Assembly (NCBI GenBank): GCA_034440615.1
Contig: JAOTOM010002694.1
Span: 50,436-114,435 of the forward strand
From: Ashinkailepas kermadecensis
Lineage: Eukaryota > Arthropoda > Thecostraca > Neolepadidae
Reading direction: 5' to 3'
DNA: 64,000 nt
Positions 55,445-64,000 of the stretch are shown here, piece after piece (the first letter of the stretch is position 1; every line of letters starts with the position of its first letter). Position numbers and translations under genes: made by a program. The notes below the pieces were generated by a model. That model did no database searches, was not told the DNA's origin, and was given only the letters and a program-made list of their open reading frames with translations.

Positions 55445-57602
55445 GTGTGATGTGCATGTGGCATATTCCCCACCACTATTATTACCGCGGTGTGATGTGC
55501 GTGTGGCATACTCCCGCTACTATTGTTGCCGTGGTGGTATGTGCGTGTGGCATACTCCCGCCACTATTATTACCGCGGTGTGATGTGCGTGTGGCATACT
55601 CCCCGCTACTATTGTTCCCGCGGTGTGATGTGCGTGTGGTATACTCCCCGCTACTATTGTTGCCGCGGTGGTATGTGTATGTGGCATACTCCCCGCCACT
55701 GTTGTTGCCGCGGTGGAATGTGCGTGTGGCATACTCCCGCTACTGTTGTTGCCGCGGTGTGATGTGTATGTGGTATACTCCCCGCTACTATTGTTGCCGC
55801 GGTGTGATGTGTATGTGGCATACTCCCCGCTACTATTATTACCGGGGTGTGATGTGTATGTGGCATACTCCCCACTACTGTTGGTGCCGCGGTGTGATGT
55901 GTATGTGGCATACTCCCCGCTACTGTTGGTGCCACGGTGTGATGTGTATGTGGCATACTCCCCGCTACTGTTGTTGCCGCGGTGGATGTACGTGTGGCAT
56001 ACTCCCCGCTACTGTTGGTGCCGCGGTGTGAGGTGTATGTGGCATACTCCCCGCTACTGTTGGTGCCGCGGTGTGAGGTGTATGTGGCATACTCCCCGCT
56101 ACTGTTGGTGCCGCGGTGTGATGTGTATGTGGCATACTCCCCGCCACTGTTGTTGCCGCGGTGGGATGTGCGTGCGGCATACTCCCGCTACTGTTGGTAC
56201 CGCGGTGTGATGTGTATGTGGCATACTCCCCGCTACTGTTGTTGCAGCGGTGTGATGTGCGTGTGGCATACTCCCCGCTACTATTGTTCCCGCTGTGTGA
56301 TGTGTATGTGGCATACTCCCCGCCACTGTTGGTGCCGCGGTGTGATGTGTATGTGACATACTCCCGCTACTGTTGGTGCCGCGGTGTGAGGTGTATGTGG
56401 CATACTCCCGCCACTGTTGGTGCCGCGATACTCCCCGCCACTGTTGTTGCCGCGGTGGGATGTTGCGTGCGGCATACTCCCGCTACTGTTGGTGCCGCGG
56501 TGTGATGTGTATGCGGCATACTCCCCGCTACTGTTGTTGCAGCGGTGTGATGTGCGTGTGGCATACTCCCGCTACTATTGTTCCCGCTGTGTGATGTGTA
56601 TGTGGCATACTCCCGCCACTGTTGGTGCCGCGGTGTGATGTGTATGTGGCATACTCCCCGCTACTGTTGGTGCCGCGGTGAGGTGTATAGTGGCATACTC
56701 CCCACCACTGTTGGTGCCGCGGTGCGATGTGTATGTGGCATACTCCCGCCACTGTTGTTGCCGCGGTGTGATGTGTATGTGGCATACTCCCGCCACTGTT
56801 GTTGCCGCGGTGGGATGTGCGTGCGGCATACCCCCCCGCTACTGTTGGTGCCGCGGTGTGATGTGATGTGGCATACTCCCCGCTACTGTTGTTGCAGCGG
56901 TGTGATGTGCGTGTGGCATACTCCCGCTACTATTGTTCCCGCTGTGTGATGTGGCATAATCCCGCCACTGTTGGTGCCGCGGTGTGATGTATGTGGCATA
57001 CTCCCCGCTACTGTTGGTGCCGCGGTGTGAGTGCTACTCCGCCACGCTGTTGCCGCGGTGAGGTGTATGTTGCATACTCCTCGCTACTGTTGTTGCCGCG
57101 GTGTGAGGTGTATGTGGCATACTCCCCGCTACTGTTGGTGCCGCGGTGTGATGTGTATATGGCATACTCCCAGCTACTGTTGGTGCCGCGGTGTGATGTG
57201 TATGTGGCATACTCCCCGCCACTGTTGGTGCCGCGGTGTGATGTGTATATGGCACTCCCTGCTACTGTTGGTGCCGCGGTGTGATGTGTATGTGGCATAC
57301 CCCGCTACTGTTGGTGCTGGGGTGCGGGGCATACTCCCTGCTACTGTTGGTTTTGCGGCGTGATGTATGTGGCATACTCCCCGCCACTGTTGTTGCCGCG
57401 GTGTGATGTGTATGTGGCATACTCCCCGCCACTGTTGGTGCCGCGGTGTGATGTGTATGTGGCATACTCCCCGCCACTGTTGGTGCCGCGGTGTGATGTG
57501 TATATGGCATACTCCCCGCTACTGTTGGTCGCGGTGTGAGGTGTATGTGGCATACCCCCGCTACTATTGTTGCCGCGGTGTGAGGTGTATGTGGCATACT
57601 CC
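55445..57602. repeat. 45-bp minisatellite, about 47 copies
   Basis: Core TACTGTTGTTGCCGCGGTGT, then GATGTGTATGTGGCATACTC and CCCGC. Monomer types differ at TGTTG/TATTG, GTTGCC/GGTGCC/GTTCCC and GTGTATG/GTGCGTG. Groups of types recur (for example 56170-56360 and 56480-56650), so blocks have duplicated. GCG|GTGTGA recurs in every unit. Open frames across it are artefacts. Confidence 0.97.
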
Positions 57603-57733
57603 CCGCGAGTGCTCCGCTGCGCTCCGCTCCACCTGGATATCCGCCAAATCCCGGCGGTCGCTTTGTCTGGGACGACGTTGTCGATGAGTTGCTTTGTCGT
57701 CCAGTTATTGACGCCATGGTCCCTCCTCTGCAG

Positions 57734-57909
57734 GCTTGACGACCCGTCCACGATGAGCAGCGGCCAGACCGAGTCGAGCCAGACCAGTTTGACCTCTGAC
57801 TCGCTGGTCATCTCCACCGGGTCACCGGAGAAGGACCGGCCCACCCTGGCGAATCCACCTGCCCACCGGCTGTCAGCTGGTCAAGTACTCGGAGAACACC
57901 GACGTCAAG
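57734..57909 (+). CDS. candidate internal exon with a probable frame break
   Basis: Bounded by CTCCTCTGCAG (good acceptor) and CGTCAAG|GTAACC (good donor); 176 bp. The first two thirds read well in one frame (LDDPSTMSSGQTESSQTSLT, then SDSLVISTG) and the last third in another (IHLPTGCQLVKYSENTDVK, phase 0 at the donor). A one-base indel near 57830-57855, either real or an assembly error, would explain this. No family named. Confidence 0.4.
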
Positions 57910-58071
57910 GTAACCGAGCCATGCGCAGTTCGCTTTGCGTTTGGGTTTGCCTGTCTCCTGTTGGTTATCGACCGATCTCACATTACACTGACTGGTCTGT
58001 TCCTGTGCTGGGTTGTTGAATGAATACGGATCTGTCGGACCTTCCTCAGTTGACGGTCCATAATATGTCCC

Positions 58072-58839
58072 CTATGCTATCCTCGTATTGCAGCCTTTTC
58101 GTGGCCTATTTTGGGGACTATGACTGAAGATGTTACGTGACATGTTGGGTATGCGCAAAATTGAGCATGGGATGTCAGCGCCAAGACGTTTTTTGCTGGA
58201 GGTCGGGCATCCTAATTGATTGCTGGCCCGGCAGGCCGCAGTAGCGTCCGTCGCTTGAATAGTAGGGTCATACCATACGAGTTGATCGAGCGATGTGCAC
58301 TTTCTTCTGCGGCACCAGTTGAGCGCTCCACCACCATATTGGTCCACCAAACTCGTCCACCAAACTCGTCCACCAACCTCTGTCCACCACGACTCTGTCC
58401 ACCAGACTCGCCCACCCGATCTCAGCGCCACGAGACTCGTCCAACAGACTCGTCCGCCGAATGTAATACTTCGGTCGACCGCCGGCGGCGCTGGATTTGC
58501 ACCTGGTAGCTGCGGACGTTGACCTGCCCCCCCGTCACCCTTTCCGGCCTCCCTGTTCCAACGCGGCCTGGTGTCGAGCCAGACGCACGCGGACCTTTGT
58601 TCCTTCATCATGTCCGTGTCTAACTCTGCTGGCCAGTTTGGCTGTGTCGATGCTGCGGCGCGGGGGCGCGGTTTCGATCGAGTGATAGCAGACGGCGCCT
58701 CCGTCGATGTGCCCGCGCAGGAGCACAGAGCAGAGGGTGGCCGCTCACGAGCACAGAGCAGCTGATGACCGCTCACGAGTAATAGAACAGCTGATGACCG
58801 CTCACGAGCACAGAACAGTTGATGACCGCTCACGAGCAC
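58072..58839 (-). CDS. candidate long ORF, strand uncertain
   Basis: Minus-strand frame of 255 codons, mostly in unique DNA, including PNWPAELDTDMMKEQRSACV and WLDTRPRWNREAGKGDGG. It crosses the 12-bp repeat at 58338-58452 and starts inside the 28-bp array. On the plus strand 58571-58765 is also protein-like (SNSAGQFGCVDAAARGRGFD), so only one reading can be right. No domain recognised. Confidence 0.2.
   Translation of the reverse strand: MLVSGHQLFCARERSSAVLLLVSGHQLLCARERPPSALCSCAGTSTEAPSAITRSKPRPRAAASTQPNWPAELDTDMMKEQRSACVWLDTRPRWNREAGKGDGGAGQRPQLPGANPAPPAVDRSITFGGRVCWTSLVALRSGGRVWWTESWWTEVGGRVWWTSLVDQYGGGALNWCRRRKCTSLDQLVWYDPTIQATDATAACRASNQLGCPTSSKKRLGADIPCSILRIPNMSRNIFSHSPQNRPRKGCNTRIA
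58338..58452. repeat. 12-bp CTCGTCCACCAA repeat, about 8 copies
   Basis: Diverges to the right (GACTCTGTCCACCA, GACTCGCCCACC). Confidence 0.85.
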
Positions 58840-59520
58840 AGAACAGCTGATGACCGCTCACGAGCACAGGACAGCTGATGACCGCTCACGAGCACAGGAC
58901 AGCTGATGACCGCTCACGAGCACAGAACAGCTGATGACCGCTCACGAGCACAGAACAGCTGATGACCGCTCACGAGCACAGGACAGCTGATGACCGCTCA
59001 CGAGCACAGAAATGAGCTTGATGACCACTCACGAGCACAGAACAGCTGATGACCGCTCACGAGTACAGAACAGCTGATGACCGCTCATGAGCACAGAGCA
59101 GCCGGATGACTCGCTCATGCCACAGAACAGCTGATGAATTTCCGCTCACGAGCACAGGAATAGCTGATGACCGCTCACTTATTACAGAACAGCTGATGAC
59201 CGCTCACGAGCACAGAGCAGCTGGTGACCGCTCACGAGCACAGAACAGCTGATGACCGCTCACGAGCACAGAACAGCTGATGACCGCTCACGAGCACAGA
59301 ACAGCTGATGACCGCTCACAAGCACAGAACAGCTGATGACCGCTCACGAGCACAGAATAGCTGGATGACCGCTCACAAGCACAGAACAGCTGATGACCGC
59401 TGACGAGCACAGAACAGCTGATGACCGTTCACAAGAACAGAACAGCTGGATGACCGCTCACGAGCACAGAACAGCTGATTACCGCTCACGAGCACAGAAC
59501 AGCTGATGACCGCTCGTCGC
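58735..59520. repeat. 28-bp minisatellite with E-boxes, about 28 copies
   Basis: Core GAGCACAGAACAGCTGATGA then CCGCTCAC. Nearly every unit has CAGCTG. Small insertions at 59005-59170 disturb the period. Confidence 0.97.
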
Positions 59521-59869
59521 GAGCACAGAGCAGCTGGCGGTAGTGCTGACGATGCTCTGTTTATAGTGGCGACCGACTGTCCATCCATCATGACCGGAAA
59601 CCCCAGCACTGGCGGCCGGCGCTCGAGACTGGCGCCCGGCGCTCAGACTGGCGCCGGATGCAAAAAGTCGAGTCGGACTGGCGCTGGGATGACAACAAGC
59701 CCACTTCGACATCCCCCGGCATGTCCTTCGATATCCACTAATGTCCTTAAGAAAACCATGCATGTCCCTTCGGGAATTCCACCCATAGCTCTTTTTCGAC
59801 ATGGGTCCATGTCCTTGAACATCCACCCATGTTCCCAGCATCCGTGTCGAAGGCGTCGCCGTCGGGGGT
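59521..59869 (+). CDS. candidate exon or ORF
   Basis: The plus-strand frame from the array end (open from 59506) reads DDALFIVATDCPSIMTGNPS, then SRLAPGAQTGAGCKKSSRTG, and runs on into an Arg-rich hexanucleotide repeat. A minus-strand frame overlaps it. Short repeats (CTGGCGCCCGGCGCT type; TTCGACAT/CATGTCC words) lie inside. Product unknown. Confidence 0.2.
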
Positions 59870-59931
59870 CACCGTCACCGTCACCGTCACCGTCGCCGTC
59901 GCCGTCGCGTCGTTGTCGTTGTCTCCGTTAC

Positions 59932-59966
<35 letters not shown>

Positions 59967-60062
59967 CCGTTGCCGCCGTCGCTGTCACCGTCACCGTCAC
60001 CGTCACCGTCACCGTCACCGTCACCGTCACCGTCACCGTCACCGTCACCGTCACCGTCGCTG
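59870..60062. repeat. hexanucleotide (CACCGT/CGCCGT)n
   Basis: About 30 copies of a 6-bp unit, pure CACCGT at the right end and mixed in the middle. Confidence 0.96.
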
Positions 60063-60608
60063 CCACCTCAGTCAGCGACCGGCATCTCCGCTTTCCTGTT
60101 TTTGTTTCGGGGATTCCTCTTCGATCCAACTGCTGAGCCAGGGGTGAGATCAAGGCCGGGCCTGCCAACTAGTCGTTAGTTGCTCAGTTTTATATTTTCA
60201 ACCAGGTTGGTAGCCAGCCGAAATCGTCAAGGGTGTGGGAGCATGCGCCCAGAGTTCTTCAGCCTGGTTACGGGCCTGCTTTTAACGCCCGCGTATCTAA
60301 ATGGTCGTTTTCAACTCGCATGGGAAGAAATAATATCCAATTTTTTTTAATATGTATTTTGTAACTGCCGAGTTTGATTGGCTGCTCGGTGTAGGAGTGG
60401 TTTTTGAACTGTGTTTTCCGCACAAAATGTAAATATCCGAGACATTTGCTGATTTGTGTAATTTCTTTATTTGCGAACATCTGGTCGCTTTTGATGAACA
60501 GGACATGGCCAGAATACCCATCTGGACTGGAAGCCCGTTTTCCGAACCTTACTGTGGCATGGCCGTGGAATACCCTCTGGATCAGCCCGTTTTCCGAACC
60601 TACTGCTG
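60063..60608. other. spacer
   Basis: Unique DNA. GCCCGTTTTCCGAACCT occurs twice, about 52 bp apart, just before the SINE. Confidence 0.45.
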
Positions 60609-60774
60609 GGGACGAGTGGTCTAGGGTAAGATCCTCGTTCCAGCCAATCGAAAGGTTGTGGGTTCGAGTCTCACCTGTCGCTACTCTTCGCCCGCGCCCA
60701 ATCGGCGGAGAGATTGGCGACGCTACATGACTCAACGGACGATGTGTCGTAAAACCAATAACCAACCAACCAAC
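60609..60774 (+). mobile_element. tRNA-derived SINE, copy 2
   Basis: Same arrangement as 7270-7434: AGTGGTCTAGGGTAAGATCC, box B GGGTTCGAGTCTCACC, CTCTTCGCCCGCGCCCAATC, GAGATTGGCGACGCTACATG, and tail GTCGTAAAACCAATAACC with three CCAA units. It differs from copy 1 mainly in the hairpin between boxes A and B. Confidence 0.87.
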
Positions 60775-60888
60775 TGGTCCTATTACGTTTCACACGAGCG
60801 AAATTGGTTAATACCGGCTAATATTTCCGTACCGAATGCGTTTTGCTTCAGAATGTCTTTTGAACGATGTGACAGCAACTCATGCTCA

Positions 60889-61310
60889 GACGAAGCCTTA
60901 CACCACCGGAGTGTTCCGGTCTCCACTGTCCAGTGGCCAGCTGGGACAGACGAAGCCTTACACCACCGGAGCGGAGCCCCAGCTCCCACTTCCAGTGGCC
61001 AGCTGGGACAGACGAAGCCTTACACCACCGGAGTGTTCCGGTCTCCACTGTCCAGTGGCCAGCTGGGACAGACGAAGCCTTACACCACCGGAGCGTTCCA
61101 GCCTCCACTGTCCAGTGGCCAGCTGGGACAGACGAAGCCTTACACCTACCGGAGCAACCCAGTCTCCACTGTCCAGTGGCTGAAGCCGGGACAGATGAAG
61201 CCTTACACCACCGGAGTGTTCCAGTCTCCACTGTCCAGTGGCCAGCTGGGGACAGACGAAGCCTTACACCACCGGAAGGTAACGGTTCCATCGTCCAGTA
61301 GCCAGCTGGG
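60889..61310. repeat. 60-bp minisatellite, about 7 copies, open in frame
   Basis: Core CCAGCTGGGACAGACGAAGC, then CTTACACCACCGGAGTGTTC and CGGTCTCCACTGTCCAGTGG. It begins after CATGCTCAG. The 60-bp unit keeps frames open (QTKPYTTGVFRSPLSSGQLG in one frame). The last unit carries CCGGAAG|GTAACG, a donor-like change not present in the others. Confidence 0.95.
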
Positions 61311-61398
61311 ACACGGCTGTGACGTCTTCCGGCACTTTGCCGCATGCCTGTGACCCGGCCCAGTTGAGTTTCCTCTGGCGGTATCCGGCCAACACTCG

Positions 61399-61734
61399 TT
61401 GGTTTGTCGACAAATCGTTGAGCGGCGTTTCCGGGGCGGATGGATGAATGGCACTTCCCGGCACTATCCGGCAACATCAGCTGCACATGTGATCGGTTCA
61501 GCTCAATTGACAAGTTGTACCAGTGATGGTAGTTCGGCTGGTCTGGCCAGCTCGGTCAGTTCCTTCCGCTCGGTCAGTTCGTGTTGCTTCAACATGCTCC
61601 TGAATTCAGCCTCGGGGAGCTCCCTTTACGACACAATGTCAAGGCCTGGAGCATCGCATCCACACGCAAGGGCGTCGCCATCAGCAGAGGGCAGACCGCT
61701 CCCTGCCAGGAAACTGGGGGCGCTTACCCCCTGA
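61399..61734 (+). CDS. candidate C-terminal ORF, Ser-rich
   Basis: Plus-strand frame of 111 codons ending in TGA at 61734 in unique DNA. It includes GLASSVSSFRSVSSCCFNML, then LNSASGSSLYDTMSRPGASH and a Pro/Arg-rich end. The composition suggests a disordered Ser-rich tail. No domain or start codon choice is supported, and it may continue an upstream exon. Confidence 0.33.
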   Translation: MVCRQIVERRFRGGWMNGTSRHYPATSAAHVIGSAQLTSCTSDGSSAGLASSVSSFRSVSSCCFNMLLNSASGSSLYDTMSRPGASHPHARASPSAEGRPLPARKLGALTP

Positions 61735-61859
61735 AATTTGAGTGAGTCTCTTATCCACAAATGGGCAGCAAAAAAGGTGAGCAAGGAGGCTTGATTTAAC
61801 AAAATATCATGCTGTCAATGAGGCCTCAAGACTGACGAGGCCACCAGGAAATATAATCA

Positions 61860-64000
61860 GGTCTCTATAAGAGCGTAGAACAGAGATTGGGAGGAGGCCC
61901 CCAGGACGAAAAAGGAGGCCCCATGACGAAAAGGAGTTCCCAAGACGGAGAACAGAGATTGGGAGGAGGCTCCAGGACGAAAAGGAGGCCTCTTGACGAA
62001 AAGGAGGCCCCCAGGACGAAAAGGAGGCCCTTTTCGGAGACGAAAAGAGGCCCAAAGACGTAGAACAGAGATTGGGGAGGAGGCCCCCAGACGAAAAAGG
62101 AGGCCCCCAGGACGAAGAAAAGGAGGCCCCCAGGACGAAAAGGAGACCACATGACGAAAAGGATGCACCCAACGACGAAAAGGAGGCCCCAAGACGTAGA
62201 ACAGAGATTGGGAGGAGGCCCCTGGACGAAAAAGGAGGCCTCCGGGACGAAAAAGGAGGCCCCTAGGACGAAAGGAGGCACCAAGACGTAGAACAGACAT
62301 TGGGAGGGAGGCCCCCAGGACGAAAAGGAGACCCCAGGACGAAAAGGATGCACCCAAGGACGAAAAGGAGGCCCCAAGACGTAGAACTGAGATTGGGAGG
62401 AGGCCCCCAGGACGAAAAGGAGGCCCTCTAGGACGAAAAGGAGGCCCCAGGACGAAAAGGAAGGCACCAAGACGTAGAACAGAGATTGGGAGGAGGCCGC
62501 CAGGGACAAAAAGTAGGCCCCCAGGATTGAAAAAGGAGGGCCCCCAGGACGAAAAGGAGGCTCTTGCAGGACGAAAAGGAGGCCCCCAGGACGAAAGACG
62601 CAGTCCATGCGCCCTACACTCCAACAATCAACCAGCCAACCCCAGGACGAAAAGGATGCACCAAAGGACGAAAAGGATGCCCTCAAGACGTAGAACAGAG
62701 ATTTGGATCAGGTCCCTAGGACGAAAATGAGGCCCCAGGGCGAAAAGCAGGCCCCTAAGACGTAGAACAGAGATTGTGAGGTGGCCCTAGGGCGAAAAGC
62801 AGCCCTAAGATCGTAGAACAGAGATTGTGAGGTGGCCCCACGACGAAAAGGAGGCCCCCAGGACGAAAAGGATGCCCCAGAACTGGGCGATGAATCCCTA
62901 AGACGGGGAACAGAGATTGGGATGAGGTCCCCAGGACGAAAAGGAGGCCCCAGGACGAAAAGGAGGCCACCAGGACGAAAAGGAGGCCCCAGGACGAGAA
63001 GGAGACCCCAGCACGAAAAAGGAGGCCCTCAGGACGGAAAGGATGCCACCGAGACGCGGCAAGAAGCCACCCAGGTTAGACGAAAAGGCTTCCGATGGGT
63101 GCAGGATATCAAGTTGGATATTCTTAAGTTGGAAAACGAGGCCCCCAAGACGGAAGAGGATGCCCCTGCAATATAAAATTAAGACCTGATAGGGAGACTT
63201 CTCCGACGCAATAGGGGCCCCAAGACGGATAAGAAGGTCTCCGCAGGAATGAGAGAAGGCCAATGAGACCAGCCAGATGAGGCCCATATTTGAAAGGAGG
63301 AGGAACCTGGAAGAGAAAATCTAGGACTAGGACGCAAAAGCACCCTGCTCAGGACTTCCAGAGAAGGATGCCAACGAGAGGGGCAAGACCACCGAAGATT
63401 TGCATACCTGATGGGCGGCAGGATATTCTTAAGTTGGAAAACGAGGCCCCCAAGACGGAAGAGGATGCCCCTGCAATATAAAAATTAAGACCTGATAGGG
63501 GAGATTCTCCGGACGCAATAGGGGCCCCAAGATAAGAAGGCCCCGTGAGGAATGAGAGAAGGCCACGGAGACCAACCAGATGAGGCCCATATTTTGGAAG
63601 AAGAGGAACCTGGAAGAGAAAATCTAGACTAGACGCAAAAGCGCCCCTGCTAAGAGGATAATGAGGCTCCAGACACAGATAAGAGGCCCCATGACGCGAG
63701 AGTGGAGGCCCCTAATTTGAAAAAAAGGAGTCACCTAGGAGAGGGTAGGAGTCCCAAGAAATCAAGAGAGGTCAGTGGCACGGAGGCAACCAGATTGCGA
63801 AAAGAGGCTCCAACACCGGAAAGGAGGCCCCAGAATATGAGAGGAGGTCCTAAGACGGAAAAAGGAAGCCATTGATATAGAGATGATACTTCGAGACGCA
63901 AAAGCAGGCCCTAAACGGGTGAGGTTCCACCGAGATAGAAAATGATGATCCAGAGACGTGGCAGGAGGCAATCAATTCGGAAGAGAACGGCACAAGATTG
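61860..64000. repeat. purine-rich degenerate minisatellite, about 20-bp units
   Basis: Core GGAGGCCCCCAGGACGAAAA, interrupted at about 80-150 bp intervals by GACGTAGAACAGAGATTGGG, which gives a higher-order unit. Right of about 63180 it becomes more diverged. A block containing CAAGTTGGATATTCTTAAGTTGG/GATATTCTTAAGTTGG and TAAGACCTGATAGG is repeated about 300 bp apart (63100-63320 and 63410-63620). The array runs to the window edge. Frames of about 250 aa on the minus strand are artefacts. Confidence 0.93.

Noticed and set aside
59829..60179. Arg-rich or Ser/Pro-rich proteins from the hexanucleotide repeat
   Set aside because: Simple (CACCGT)n translated in different frames.

Overview
This is eukaryotic (animal) DNA, not bacterial. 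There are no operons, no ribosome-binding sites and no long conventional ORFs. Instead there are intron-like AG and GT signals, a tRNA-derived SINE present twice, wreckage of a Penelope-like and a LINE retrotransposon, MITEs, (TA)n microsatellites and an extraordinary density of minisatellites. Short runs of perfect TTAGG/CCTAA, the usual arthropod telomere motif, near 20.9 kb and 23.2 kb make an arthropod plausible, but the species cannot be named. GC-rich exon-like islands alternate with AT-rich spacer.

Layout. 1-7.1 kb: GC-rich, with six tandem arrays (units 76, 34, 54, 37, about 11 and 29 bp) alternating with short exon-like segments. 7.2-12 kb: a SINE, a degenerate array, a 76-bp array and MITEs. 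12-15 kb: a 32-bp array, then about 1.9 kb of a 21-bp array, then a 44-bp array. 15.5-22 kb: an AT-rich repeat block with six copies of one dispersed element (two nearly full length) around a large inverted repeat. 22-35 kb: spacer with small arrays, including one whose units carry TGACGTCA. 35-41 kb: LINE reverse transcriptase remnant, a 30-bp array, (TA)n and a dead Penelope-like reverse transcriptase. 41-48.5 kb: exon-like islands with 13-bp (1.55 kb) and 38-bp (1.57 kb) arrays. 49-51 kb: long (TA)n and spacer. 51-60 kb: arrays of 33, 75 (3 kb), 45 (2.2 kb), 12, 28 and 6 bp. 60-64 kb: second SINE, a 60-bp array, a coding-looking ORF and a purine-rich array of about 20 bp to the window edge. 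By my boundaries roughly a third of the window is tandem repeat.

No protein-coding gene could be assigned to a named family apart from the two reverse transcriptases. The calls marked CDS are candidate exons, chosen for non-repetitive open frames with protein-like composition and for plausible splice signals; confidence is deliberately low.

The main observation is that many arrays start exactly at a candidate 5' splice site, and that the repeat unit itself contains that site. In three cases (11980/12375, 44246/45799, 6596/7011) the flanking exon-like segments can be joined in compatible phase across the array. This suggests introns created or inflated by tandem duplication of donor-containing DNA, giving dozens of identical donor sites per intron.
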